DNA from: an uncultured Blautia sp.
Lineage (GTDB): Bacteria; Bacillota; Clostridia; Lachnospirales; Lachnospiraceae
NCBI GenBank assembly: GCA_934424575.1
Contig: CAKRXU010000024.1
Location: forward strand, 1 to 43,502
Reading direction: 5' to 3'
Length of the DNA: 43,502 bases
The position numbers were made by a program, and so were the translations under genes. The notes under the pieces are model-generated. The model made no database searches. It saw only the letters and a program-made list of their open reading frames with translations, and was not told the DNA's origin. This document shows positions 33,560 through 42,026 of the stretch, piece after piece; positions within the stretch are counted from its first letter, which is position 1; the number at the start of each line of letters is the position of its first letter.

Positions 33560-34408
33560 TTATGAGAAAAAGCTCTCAGCCACGCTCATATCCGCAACAT
33601 ATCCCACACTTCCGGTCATGTAGATGGTGCCGTCTTCGTGGATATCGATCTGAATCATGCCGCCTGGCTGGTTGATGTTGATACGGTTTTCGGTGAGACC
33701 GAGTTTGTATGCTGCCATTGCTGCGGCGCAGCTTCCTGTACCGGAGGCTTTGGTGTAGCCGGAACCGCGTTCCCAGATCTCGATGTCGAGATTGCCGGTA
33801 TCAATCTTACGGCAGATCTGGAGGTTCATCCTCTCCGGAAATTCATCGGCGTTTTCCACATATGGTCCAAGTTCTCTGGCTGCTTTTTCACTTACCTCAT
33901 CCATAAAGATGATACAATGTGGATTACCGATCGTCAGGCAGGTTGCCTTGTAATCTTTGTTGTTAAACGTAAAGTCCTCGTTGATAACCTCACGCACCTC
34001 GCCAGTCACCGGAATCTCTCTGGAAAGGAAGGATGCCTTTCCCATGTTTACACGAAATTCTGTGGCACGGCTGTTCAGGCACTCCACCTCGATGGAGCCG
34101 GACAAAGTTTCGATCTCAAATTTTTTCTCTTTGACATATTCATGGTCAAGAAGGTATTTTGCAAAAATACAGACACCATTTCCACTGATCGCCGCTTCGC
34201 TTCCGTCAGAGTTGTAGATATGCACGCCCATTTTTCCATTGATGTCCACCGGTCCGTACAGAACGCCGTCTGCACCGAGTCCAAAACCTCTCTGACACAT
34301 CAGCGCAATCTTTTTGCCCTGAAGCTGTACACGGTTCTTGTTCGGATCCAGTACCAGATAATCATTTCCAAGTCCCTGATATTTTATCATTGTAATGCAG
34401 TCTGTCAT
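33560..34408 (-). CDS. dapF: Diaminopimelate epimerase homologue with both catalytic Cys replaced by Ser
   Basis: A 282-residue protein with the two-lobed DapF fold: IKYQGLGNDYLVLD at the start, FGLGADGVLY, IYNSDGSEA, IETLSGSIEVE and NPHCIIF are all family landmarks. In true epimerases the two acid/base Cys lie in CGNG and CG(T/S)G. Here these read S75-GNG and S222-GTG, so both are Ser, and the Arg of GNGxR is also lost (SGNGVCIFAK). Such a protein may not epimerise LL-DAP by the two-thiol mechanism. Start at 34408 because GGGAGGG lies 7 nt upstream; an ATG at 34414 is too close. It has its own terminator and a TATAAT at 34438-34443. The DapF name comes from similarity only. Confidence 0.85.
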   Translation of the reverse strand: MTDCITMIKYQGLGNDYLVLDPNKNRVQLQGKKIALMCQRGFGLGADGVLYGPVDINGKMGVHIYNSDGSEAAISGNGVCIFAKYLLDHEYVKEKKFEIETLSGSIEVECLNSRATEFRVNMGKASFLSREIPVTGEVREVINEDFTFNNKDYKATCLTIGNPHCIIFMDEVSEKAARELGPYVENADEFPERMNLQICRKIDTGNLDIEIWERGSGYTKASGTGSCAAAMAAYKLGLTENRININQPGGMIQIDIHEDGTIYMTGSVGYVADMSVAESFFS

Positions 34409-34513
34409 TGCCATGCCCTCCCGCTTGATTTGCTCATATTATAACTGTTCAATGTCCTCACATTACGAGTAAAACACCTCGCAGGACACTGCCTGCTGAA
34501 TAGTTACTTCATA

Positions 34514-34548
34514 TTGCAGATCCCTCGCTGTCATCACAGCATCTGCAA
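34514..34548. repeat. Inverted repeat between dapF and the AraC gene
   Basis: TTGCAGAT / ATCTGCAA arms (34514-34521, 34541-34548) with an inner GCTGT/ACAGC stem and a one-sided CCCTC bulge. It lies about 80 bp upstream of the AraC promoter and could be a regulator site or hairpin. The rest of the 277-bp divergent gap holds the two promoters. Confidence 0.5.
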
Positions 34549-34621
34549 TCCCTCAACCATTCGATAGTTCCAGTATATAAGTTATTTTTTACAATGTATA
34601 TAGAATAAAATGCTCTCTACC

Positions 34622-34650
34622 TTGCAAAAAATGCGGTCATCCTGTAAACT
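34622..34650 (+). promoter_or_regulatory. Promoter of the AraC-family gene
   Basis: TTGCAA (34622-34627), 17-nt spacer, TAAACT (34645-34650), about 40 nt before the start codon. Confidence 0.6.
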
Positions 34651-34691
34651 GATCCTATATCACATGAATCTTTATTCCAGGAGGACTTCCC

Positions 34692-35519
34692 ATGGACTAT
34701 TCGCAGTATTCTCTTGCAAAAACCGGCTATCTCAAAGAGGATTTCCGGCTGTTTCATATCAATGACCGTACAGACCGGGAGTTTGAGTGGCATTATCACG
34801 ATTTTCACAAAATCATTGTCTTTATCTCTGGCAAAGTTACTTATCATATAGAAGGAAAAGCTTACCACCTCAAACCTCAGGACATTCTTCTGGTCAGCCA
34901 GGGGGCGATCCACAAGCCGGAGATCGACCCGGCGGTGCCATATGAACGCTATATTTTCTGGCTTCGTGAAGATCTGTCACGTCCAGAGCTCAACACCTGT
35001 TTCCAGAAAGCCAACGACCGCAGCTTCAACCTTGTCCGTCTGGATTCTGCCCTCCAGGAACGCCTCAAAGACCTGCTGCCCGAGATCGAGCAGTCCCTGC
35101 GTGGTGACCAGTTTGGGGATAATTTCTTAAGTGAAGCACTTTTTACACAGTTTATGGTCTACATCAACCGGATTTTCCTCAAAAGCAGTTCTGCTCCAGA
35201 CCGGAAATCCTACTCTTCGGACTCCCAGGTGGAGCAGCTTCTGAAATATATTAATCGAAATCTGGCAGAAGACCTCTCGATCGACAGTCTCGCCGGGAAG
35301 TTTTTCTTCAGCAAATATCATATGATGCGGAAATTCAAAGAAGAAACAGGCTACACGATCCACAACTACATCGTCAGCAAACGCCTGCTTCACGCCCGCT
35401 CTCTGATCTCCCAGGGAATGCCCATAATGAAAGCCGCCCAGATGAGCGGCTTTCGGGATTACACTACGTTTGTCCGTGCTTACAAAAAGCAGTTCGGAAC
35501 AGTGCCAACACAGCGATGA
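34692..35519 (+). CDS. AraC-family transcriptional regulator
   Basis: A 275-residue regulator. The N-terminal cupin domain (about 1-130) has metal/sugar-pocket features EWHYHDFHKIIVFISG and YHLKPQDILLVSQGAIH. The C-terminal part (about 178-275) has two helix-turn-helix motifs (LSIDSLAGKFFFSKYHMMRKF and IMKAAQMSGFRDYTTFVRAYKKQFG). It should sense a sugar and activate nearby genes; rhaD next to it suggests a deoxysugar such as rhamnose, which is inference. AGGAGG precedes the ATG. Its stop codon abuts the stop of convergent rhaD. Confidence 0.94.
   Translation: MDYSQYSLAKTGYLKEDFRLFHINDRTDREFEWHYHDFHKIIVFISGKVTYHIEGKAYHLKPQDILLVSQGAIHKPEIDPAVPYERYIFWLREDLSRPELNTCFQKANDRSFNLVRLDSALQERLKDLLPEIEQSLRGDQFGDNFLSEALFTQFMVYINRIFLKSSSAPDRKSYSSDSQVEQLLKYINRNLAEDLSIDSLAGKFFFSKYHMMRKFKEETGYTIHNYIVSKRLLHARSLISQGMPIMKAAQMSGFRDYTTFVRAYKKQFGTVPTQR
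35429..35454 (-). terminator. Hairpin inside the AraC gene, possible rhaD terminator
   Basis: GAAAGCCGC / GCGGCTTTC, a perfect 9-bp stem with an 8-nt loop (35429-35437 with 35446-35454), lies within the second HTH-coding part of the AraC gene, 66 nt past the rhaD stop on the minus strand. It has no long T run. Confidence 0.45.
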
Positions 35520-36353
35520 TCATTTTTCTTTTTCATAGAGGAATTCTTCTGGCAGGCTTACGTGGAAGTCTTTTTCCAGAGCACGGAAGTTATCCGGTGT
35601 GATAGTCTGGAGCTTGTTTGGTGACATGGAGAGGATCTTGACCAGGATCTCTGCAGATTTCTCTACTGTGTGGAGCAGACCGAATGTCAGGTCAAAATCT
35701 TCTCCGGAACAGAACATTCCGTGATGTGCCCAGATGACAACATCGTATTTTTTCATCAGTTCTGCTGTTTTGATAGCAATTTCTCTTCCGCCCGGAACCA
35801 TCCAGCCGATCACTCCGACACCATCAGGGAACACAACCGGACACTCTGTTGCGGATTCCCACAGTTCTCTTGTGAATACCTTGTCTTCCAGTGGAAGTAC
35901 GAAAGTCAGCGCGATCGTATTTGTGGTATGTGCATGGTAGATAACACGATGTCTTCCGTTTGTCAGTTTCTTCTTCACTTCATGGTTCATCAGATGAGTC
36001 GGAAGCTCACTGGTCGGTCTGCCGCCCTCGACAAGTCCCCAGCGGATCCTGTACTTCGTTCCTGTCTCATCCAGCTCGATGATCGCAAGACATACTTCCG
36101 GGTCCACGATGATGTTTCGGAAATATTTACCGCTTCCTGTCACAAGGAAAAACTCTCCTGCCAGACCCGGAACTTCCACTCCGATCTCTTCCCATTCTCC
36201 CGGTGCATTCAGTCGCGGTTTGATCATCTCTACTTCTTCCGGTTTCAGACGATAGCTTAAGTTTCCACCGTTTCTCTCATGCCATCCCTGCTGATAACCG
36301 TCATCTGCCATTTTGATAAAGCCTTTTACGAATTTAGATTCAAGAATTTTCAT
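35520..36353 (-). CDS. rhaD: Rhamnulose-1-phosphate aldolase
   Basis: A 277-residue class II aldolase that splits L-rhamnulose 1-phosphate into DHAP and L-lactaldehyde. Zinc ligands are the HAH pair in VIYHAHTTNT and the His of WAHHGMF; the catalytic Glu is in TSELPTHL. Length and the early ERNGGNLSYR and VTGSGKYFRN motifs fit RhaD rather than FucA or AraD. No rhaA or rhaB lies in the window, so the rest of the pathway must be elsewhere. Start at 36353 with AGGAGAG upstream; a long A/C-rich leader follows its own promoter. Confidence 0.95.
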   Translation of the reverse strand: MKILESKFVKGFIKMADDGYQQGWHERNGGNLSYRLKPEEVEMIKPRLNAPGEWEEIGVEVPGLAGEFFLVTGSGKYFRNIIVDPEVCLAIIELDETGTKYRIRWGLVEGGRPTSELPTHLMNHEVKKKLTNGRHRVIYHAHTTNTIALTFVLPLEDKVFTRELWESATECPVVFPDGVGVIGWMVPGGREIAIKTAELMKKYDVVIWAHHGMFCSGEDFDLTFGLLHTVEKSAEILVKILSMSPNKLQTITPDNFRALEKDFHVSLPEEFLYEKEK

Positions 36354-36451
36354 TTTAATACTCTCCTGTCTGTTTTTGTTGTTTTTGTATCTTTGTGGTT
36401 TTGTGTCTGTTTTATTTTAATTTTGTGTGGTTTCTTTTTGTTTATGTCTGC
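36354..36451 (-). promoter_or_regulatory. A/C-rich, G-poor leader of rhaD
   Basis: The minus-strand leader from the -10 to the start codon is almost free of G and T outside the ends, with repeated ACAAAA and AAACCACA units. It should be unstructured, and could enhance translation or act as an entry site for Rho or another RNA-binding protein. Confidence 0.5.
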
Positions 36452-36480
36452 ATTATATATTGTTTTATGTGGTTTGTAAA
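36452..36480 (-). promoter_or_regulatory. Promoter of rhaD
   Basis: Minus-strand TTTACA (36475-36480), 17-nt spacer, perfect TATAAT (36452-36457). Confidence 0.75.
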
Positions 36481-36551
36481 GAGGTTTTTTCAAAAAATAG
36501 TCACGAATCAACATGTGGTTTTCACAGTTCTTTCTGCAATACTACACAAAA

Positions 36552-36625
36552 CAGCAAAAACAAAGCACTAAATTCATCAAGAAACATCACTTCAAAAGAA
36601 ATATTTCTTGATAGATTCAGTACTT
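36552..36625 (-). terminator. Terminator of the sugar ABC operon
   Basis: On the minus strand a stem of about 22 bp (36604-36625 with 36563-36584) is closed by several G-U pairs that would be mismatches on the other strand, then TGTTTTTGC follows. It separates the Gfo/Idh gene (stop 36669) from the rhaD promoter. Confidence 0.75.
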
Positions 36626-36668
36626 TTGTTTACAAGCATTTTATAATGTCAGGATCCTGTTTTTTGGT

Positions 36669-37751
36669 TTATTTCTGCGCCCATGGCTGTGTCTGAGTCT
36701 CTACTACAGTCACCGGATGTTCCAGAGCTTCATCCATCTTGAGGCAGATATACATATCCTGCAGTGCATCTGCCATTCCATAAAATTCTTCACCGCCGTT
36801 GATATACTCATGCATTTTTACCATGCAGGAAGCAACTGCGATCTCGTCATCGTTGAATCTCGCATTGATAAACGGTGTACGGAACAAAAATTCCTCGCCC
36901 AGCATAACCGCATAATGTGACCATTCCTGATTTCCATACACGCCAAGATCAATCCTCCGAAGGTCCTGTGTGACCGGAATATTCTGCGCATTCAGATAGC
37001 GAATAGTAAGATCATCGATCTCACCTCGTGTTCCCTGCACGGTAAGCTGTCTGGTGCGGATAAAAGAGTGATACTGCGCCGGGTCAGAAAAGTCGAAATA
37101 TGCCACTTTGCCATTGTCGAATTCCATCGTCAAACGATCTCTGGAGCATTTGACAACCTCTCCATCAAAAACCATGCCCTCTCTTCCATATGTTTCCGTC
37201 ACATCAAACCAGTAACGTTTTCCGTAAATCCTGCAGTTCTCAAATCCTGTTCCAAGGAACTGCCGGATGATACTCGCACCGTGATAACCGTGGAGTGAAG
37301 AAATATTGATATTTTCTACCTCACCAAGCTTTCCATCACAGATTGCCTTGTACCAGGATGCATAGAGCGGCTGCAGGAAATACTGTTCTGCCACCTGCAC
37401 TTTTGGCTGATATTTCTGATAAGCATCCCAGAGCTGATGCAGTGCTTCCACGTCTTCTCCCGGAGGTGTTTCCGTCAGCACCGGGATCCCTCTCTCAAAT
37501 AAAGTGATCAGATTTTCTGTGACGATTCCTCTTTTGATCGCCATTACGACAAACTCCGGCTCTTTTTCCACAAGTTCATCCAGTGTATTGACTACTTTTA
37601 CACCGAATTTTGCAGAAAAAGCCTCACCTTTTTCTTTACTTCTTATCATCACTGCTGCCAGATCAAACATTTCCGGCAGGGCTTTGGCAATGCGAATATA
37701 AAATTCTGCTCTCCAGCCGGAACCGATCAGTCCAAAACGAATTTTACTCAC
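36669..37751 (-). CDS. Gfo/Idh/MocA-family oxidoreductase
   Basis: A 360-residue NAD(P)-dependent dehydrogenase. The N-terminal Rossmann fold starts IRFGLIGSGWRAEFYIRI; the usual EKP motif of this family reads ETPPGED here. The C-terminal alpha/beta domain follows, with SLHGYHGASIIRQFLG as the likely substrate region. The substrate is unknown, presumably a sugar or sugar acid brought in by the ABC importer. Start is a GTG at 37751 with GGGAGG upstream. It is the last gene of the operon before a strong terminator. Confidence 0.9.
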   Translation of the reverse strand: MSKIRFGLIGSGWRAEFYIRIAKALPEMFDLAAVMIRSKEKGEAFSAKFGVKVVNTLDELVEKEPEFVVMAIKRGIVTENLITLFERGIPVLTETPPGEDVEALHQLWDAYQKYQPKVQVAEQYFLQPLYASWYKAICDGKLGEVENINISSLHGYHGASIIRQFLGTGFENCRIYGKRYWFDVTETYGREGMVFDGEVVKCSRDRLTMEFDNGKVAYFDFSDPAQYHSFIRTRQLTVQGTRGEIDDLTIRYLNAQNIPVTQDLRRIDLGVYGNQEWSHYAVMLGEEFLFRTPFINARFNDDEIAVASCMVKMHEYINGGEEFYGMADALQDMYICLKMDEALEHPVTVVETQTQPWAQK

Positions 37752-37792
37752 GTTTCTGTCCTCCCAAGATCATTTATGTCAACTAATTTTCA

Positions 37793-38689
37793 TCACGGTA
37801 CAGCGTATCCTCTGGATGCTTCCAGAATCTGATACCACTCATCATAAGAAAGTTCCAGTTCTGTCGCATCCACGGCTTTCTGGATTCTGTCTGCATTCAT
37901 AGTTCCTGTGATCGCCGCAATTCTTACCGGATGAACAAACAGCCATGCGTAGATCACTGCGTCGATCGTAGTCTTATGCTCTTCTGCGATTGCCGTAAGT
38001 ACAGTACGCAAACGTACAAAGTTTTCATCGGTACTCTTAAATACATCACCACCTCCAAGCGGAGACCATGCCATCAGAGGGATTCTTCTTGTAAATGCAT
38101 CGTCAACTACTCCATTAAAGAAGTTCTCAGTGTTTTTGACAGAAAGCTCCATCTGGTTTGTCACAAGCGGAATGTTCAGATAACTCTGAAGCATCGTCAT
38201 CTGGGACGGCAAAAAGTTTGAAACACCAACATTCAGGGCTTTTCCCTGCTTTACAACAGTTTCCAATGCATCTGCAGTTTCTGCCGGATCAGCCAGCGGG
38301 TCAGGTCTGTGGATCAGTAGAAGATCTACATGATCTGTTCCCAGTTTTTCCAGAGATTCGTCCATTTCTTTCAGAATCTCTTCTTTTGTACTGTTATAGT
38401 AAATGGTCTTGTTTCCATAATGTCCCGGGCATACGATACCAGCTTTTGTGATAAGCTGCATCTTGTCCCTCAGTTCCGGACGTTTCCGAAGTACCGCATC
38501 TCCAAAGATTTTTTCACAGGTATAGCCGCCGTATACCGGTGCATGGTCAATGGAGGTCACTCCCATATCCAGACATTTTTCTACAAGATCCAAAAGTTCA
38601 TTTTCGGTAAGATTGGAATCTGCGATTCTCATGCATCCCATAACTACCTGAGATAATTCCAGATTTTCTGATAATTTGATTTTTTTCAT
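37793..38689 (-). CDS. Aldo/keto reductase (YdhF-like)
   Basis: A 298-residue TIM-barrel oxidoreductase, NADPH-dependent. The catalytic tetrad is visible: Asp and Tyr in IDHAPVYGGYTCE, Lys in LITKAG, His in LLLIHRPDP; the cofactor motif AITGTMNADRI lies near the C-terminus. Most similar to the YdhF branch. It probably reduces a sugar or aldehyde linked to the neighbouring dehydrogenase and importer. Start at 38689 after AGGAGTGA; a GTG at 38698 overlaps the site. It lies 57 nt after the MalG-type permease gene. Confidence 0.92.
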   Translation of the reverse strand: MKKIKLSENLELSQVVMGCMRIADSNLTENELLDLVEKCLDMGVTSIDHAPVYGGYTCEKIFGDAVLRKRPELRDKMQLITKAGIVCPGHYGNKTIYYNSTKEEILKEMDESLEKLGTDHVDLLLIHRPDPLADPAETADALETVVKQGKALNVGVSNFLPSQMTMLQSYLNIPLVTNQMELSVKNTENFFNGVVDDAFTRRIPLMAWSPLGGGDVFKSTDENFVRLRTVLTAIAEEHKTTIDAVIYAWLFVHPVRIAAITGTMNADRIQKAVDATELELSYDEWYQILEASRGYAVP

Positions 38690-38745
38690 AATGCTCACTC
38701 CTGATGTTTATTATTTGTAACTGTTCAGTACCCTCACAGCTACTA

Positions 38746-39582
38746 TTATTCTTTTACACCGCCGGTGGTCAGACCTGCGATGATCTTTTTCTGGAAAATA
38801 AGTACCAGAATGATAAGCGGAACGGTTACTACAACAGTCGCTGCCGCAATGTCGCCCCACGGAAGCTCGTAATTGCTCGGGAAAAGTGCAATACCTACCG
38901 GTACTGTCCTCATATTGTCATTTGTCATAAAAGTCAGTGCATACAGATACTCATTCCATGCATTGATAAAGACGATCAGTGCCACAGAAAAAGTTGCCGG
39001 TTTGATCAGAGGAAGCATGATCGTGAAGAAAATCTTACCTCTGGAACAGCCATCAATCGCTGCAGCCTCCTCAAATCCCTTCGGAAGCTGTGCAAAAAAG
39101 TTCGTCAGAAGCCAGATCGACAGGGGCAGGGCAAAGGTGATGTACGGAATGATCAGACCTGCATATGTATTGAGAAGCTTCAGGTTTTTCAGAAGAAGAT
39201 AGATCGGGCTTAAGGTTGCGATCGTCGGGAACATGGAAATACTTAAGATCGCCATGAGCATGATCTTTTTACCTTTAAAGCGAAGTCTCGCAAGTGCATA
39301 TGCTGCGGAAGCACCGATTAGAATGCTGAGTACCGTTGTGGAAAGTGCCACGATAAAACTGTTCAGCAGATATCTTCCAAATGGATGTTTCGTAAATACA
39401 TTTTTGTAAAAGTCCCAGTGGACCTTGCTCGGGATCCACTTCGCCGGAATTGCTGAGATCTCCGACAGAGGTTTGATCGAAGTCATAAACTGCCAGAAGA
39501 AAGGAAGGACAATGATTCCGACAAAAACGATCACAAACACTGCGAATAAGATTTTTCCTGCTATGCTCTTTGATTTCTGCAC
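38746..39582 (-). CDS. Carbohydrate ABC transporter permease (MalG type)
   Basis: A 278-residue permease of the CUT1 family with six membrane segments. The EAA loop EEAAAIDGCSRGKIFFTIMLP (about 187-207) contacts the ATPase. Start: AGGAGG overlaps the first possible GTG (39591), so the GTG at 39582 with an 8-nt spacing is preferred. It lies right after the MalF-type permease gene. No ATPase gene is present in this cluster, so a shared MsmK/UgpC-type ATPase elsewhere must energise it. Confidence 0.92.
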   Translation of the reverse strand: MQKSKSIAGKILFAVFVIVFVGIIVLPFFWQFMTSIKPLSEISAIPAKWIPSKVHWDFYKNVFTKHPFGRYLLNSFIVALSTTVLSILIGASAAYALARLRFKGKKIMLMAILSISMFPTIATLSPIYLLLKNLKLLNTYAGLIIPYITFALPLSIWLLTNFFAQLPKGFEEAAAIDGCSRGKIFFTIMLPLIKPATFSVALIVFINAWNEYLYALTFMTNDNMRTVPVGIALFPSNYELPWGDIAAATVVVTVPLIILVLIFQKKIIAGLTTGGVKE

Positions 39583-39594
39583 AATGTCCACCTC

Positions 39595-40503
39595 CTACAT
39601 CTCTGTCAGACGGTTTCCCATAAATTTCATATAGATCACGCTGATCAGGAATACAACTACAAAGATCAGCACTGCCAGGGAAGAACCATATCCAAAATCA
39701 AGGAATTTCATCAGGTTATTGTATGCGTACACAGACACACTCTCCGTTCCGTTCGCGCCTCCTGTCATAACGGAGATCAGGTCAAATACCCGGAAAGCAT
39801 CCAGGGTACGGAACAGCATTGCCACGAGGACGGTCGTTTTGACGTTTGGAAGCGTGACATAAATGAAACGCTGAATTACATTTGCACCGTCAATCTTTGC
39901 CGCTTCATAGAGATCATCCGGAACCATCTGCAGCCCTGCAAGGATCAGAAGTGCCATATACGGCGCTGTTTTCCAGATATCCGTGATGACCAGCGCCATA
40001 AAGGAACCACTTGAAGTACTGAGCCATGCTTTGTAACCATCGATCACCCCAAGGCGGCACAATACATCATTAAAAAGCCCATACTGATCGTTGTAGATAA
40101 ATTTCCACATCATTGCAGAAACAGAGGTCGGAATCGCCCACGGGATCAGGATCGCTGCCCGGACGAAGCCTTTTGCCTTGAATCCCTGATTCATGATCAT
40201 CGCAGAAATAAAGCCGAGAATCGTCTCAAAAAATACTGTCACAACAGTAAATTTCAGTGTAAATACAAGTGCCGTCAATGCTCTGGAATCCTGAAAAATC
40301 TTTATATAATTTCCCAGTCCGACGAACGGATACCCGCTCGTCGGATCAGTCAGGACCATCTCATGGAGACTCAGCCAGAATGTACGAAGTATCGGATAAA
40401 CCGCCACGATCGCCAAAACAATAAGAGCCGGTGTCATCATAATCCATGCATCCCTGGATTCTGTTTTTTCCAGTGAACCACGTCCCTTTTTCATTGTGCT
40501 CAT
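39595..40503 (-). CDS. Carbohydrate ABC transporter permease (MalF type)
   Basis: A 302-residue CUT1 permease with six membrane segments and the EAA loop YEAAKIDGANVIQRFIYVTLP (about 217-237). The N-terminus is basic and cytoplasmic. Two starts are possible, ATG at 40503 or at 40494; the first is given. It lies 20 nt after the binding-protein gene and pairs with the next permease to form the sugar channel. Confidence 0.92.
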   Translation of the reverse strand: MSTMKKGRGSLEKTESRDAWIMMTPALIVLAIVAVYPILRTFWLSLHEMVLTDPTSGYPFVGLGNYIKIFQDSRALTALVFTLKFTVVTVFFETILGFISAMIMNQGFKAKGFVRAAILIPWAIPTSVSAMMWKFIYNDQYGLFNDVLCRLGVIDGYKAWLSTSSGSFMALVITDIWKTAPYMALLILAGLQMVPDDLYEAAKIDGANVIQRFIYVTLPNVKTTVLVAMLFRTLDAFRVFDLISVMTGGANGTESVSVYAYNNLMKFLDFGYGSSLAVLIFVVVFLISVIYMKFMGNRLTEM

Positions 40504-40523
40504 TCCTCTCCCTTAAAATTTTA

Positions 40524-41798
40524 TTATTTTGTAAGCTCTTCCAGTTCGCTCTGGAGTGTATCAAGTGCATCTTTGACTTCCATCTCGCCGGTGAGTGCCT
40601 GGTGTACATTTCTCTGGATCGCATCGGAAACTTTTGCATATTTTGGTGTCTGCGGTCTGGATTTTCCTGTTGCGATGATGTCTGCAAAATCAGAGTAGAA
40701 TGGGATTGCTTCCAGAATATCAGCATCTTCATAAACAGATTTTACAACTGGCGGCTGAGAAGAGATCAGAGTCATTTCTTTCTGTGTATCTGCACTTGCC
40801 ATGTAGGAAATGAAATCAGCTGCTGCCTCTTTGTGTGCATCGTCAACGTTGTTGTTGATCACAAGATCAAGTCCACCGAGGCAGGTGTGAGAATCTTCAC
40901 CACTTGGTCCGACCGGAAGTGTAGTTGCGCCAATTTTTCCTGTCACCTTGGAACCTTCATCCTGTCCGCTTGACCAGAATCCTGACCAGTCACGTATGAA
41001 GAGACATTTGCCTTCTTTGAATACCTGCTCACTCTCTGTTTCGGAATAAGTTGTGATTCCTTCCGGTGCATAATCATCAACAAGTTTCTTCATGATCTCT
41101 GTTGCTTCTACATTATTGTCGGAGTTTGCAACAGGAGTTCCGTTCTCGTCCAGAATATCTCCGCCATTGCCCCATACATATTCCACCCAGTTGCATACAA
41201 GAGATTCGGACTGTGCTGCCTGGAAATCAGCTCCATATTCCACGCCATCTACACCTTTTGCCTTGTCTGCCAGCTCCATCCAGCCTTCCCAGGTATCCGG
41301 AGCTTCTGCACCCAGATCTTCAAGGACATCCGTACGATAGAAAAGGACACTTGAGTTTGTGAACCATGGCATTGCTACAAGTTTGCCATCAATCGTTGCA
41401 CCTTCTACCGGACCTGTGAGCATTCCCTCTGTCAGAGAAGGATCTACCAGATCAGAGAGATCTGCCAGCCATCCTGCAGAACCAAACTCGCTGATATAAG
41501 TTACATCAAGTCCCATTACATCTACACTGGTATCTCCGGAAGCAAGCTTGTTTACAAAATCATCGTGAACTGTGTTTGCATCCTGCGGGAGAATGACAGT
41601 CTGTACTTCCACTTTGTCCTGGCTTTCGTTGTAGGCATCTACCATCTTCTGGGTTGCCTCGCCAACGCCCTGGTCAAAGGAAAATGAAATCGTTACCTTA
41701 TCGTCTGCCTTTACTGCCAATGGTGCCGCAAAGATAGATGCTGTCATTGCTCCTGCTGACATAAGTGCTGCTGCTTTTTTCCACTGTTTTGTTTTCAT
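40524..41798 (-). CDS. Sugar ABC transporter substrate-binding protein, no lipobox
   Basis: A 424-residue extracellular sugar-binding protein of family 1 (SBP_bac_1). A signal peptide (about 1-31, ending VKA) carries no lipobox Cys, unusual for a Gram-positive CUT1 protein. The two lobes are marked by ITFSFDQGVGEATQKMVDAY-like start, MGLDVTYISEFGSAGWL, LVAMPWFTNSSVLFYRTDVL and the aromatic SGFWSSG. Ligand unknown, probably an oligosaccharide or rhamnose-type glycoside given the neighbours. GGAGG precedes the ATG. It is the first gene of the SBP-MalF-MalG-AKR-Gfo/Idh operon. Confidence 0.92.
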   Translation of the reverse strand: MKTKQWKKAAALMSAGAMTASIFAAPLAVKADDKVTISFSFDQGVGEATQKMVDAYNESQDKVEVQTVILPQDANTVHDDFVNKLASGDTSVDVMGLDVTYISEFGSAGWLADLSDLVDPSLTEGMLTGPVEGATIDGKLVAMPWFTNSSVLFYRTDVLEDLGAEAPDTWEGWMELADKAKGVDGVEYGADFQAAQSESLVCNWVEYVWGNGGDILDENGTPVANSDNNVEATEIMKKLVDDYAPEGITTYSETESEQVFKEGKCLFIRDWSGFWSSGQDEGSKVTGKIGATTLPVGPSGEDSHTCLGGLDLVINNNVDDAHKEAAADFISYMASADTQKEMTLISSQPPVVKSVYEDADILEAIPFYSDFADIIATGKSRPQTPKYAKVSDAIQRNVHQALTGEMEVKDALDTLQSELEELTK

Positions 41799-41898
41799 GT
41801 TGTTTCCTCCTTCATGAATGAAAATATATATTGTGTTTTTTATAGATCTCTTAATTTAAGAATGTCTCTGAACTGTCGGAATGATATTTATACGTTTA

Positions 41899-41912
41899 GG
41901 AAAGCGTTTACA
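41899..41912 (-). promoter_or_regulatory. cre-like site upstream of the sugar operon
   Basis: Minus-strand TGTAAACGCTTTCC matches the Bacillus cre consensus TGWAANCGNTNWCA at 13 of 14 positions. A TATAAA lies 6 nt downstream of it. It also resembles the AGGAAA-type operators nearby, so the local LacI protein could be the binder. Confidence 0.6.
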
Positions 41913-41996
41913 TTTAGTCGTAAAAAAATAAGGTTTCATCGTTTTTCCGTTTGTTATAATCACTAATATTTGTGATTTTCTTTTGTATAATCTTTA

Positions 41997-42012
41997 AGGA
42001 AAACGATTTCCT
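41997..42012. promoter_or_regulatory. LacI-type operator O2 upstream of the sugar operon
   Basis: AGGAAAACGATTTCCT: 6-bp palindromic half-sites around a central CG, the usual LacI-family form. It lies about 200 bp before the binding-protein gene; the promoter between is not clear. The same half-sites recur at 43103. Confidence 0.65.
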
Positions 42013-42026
42013 ATTCGTTCAAAAGT

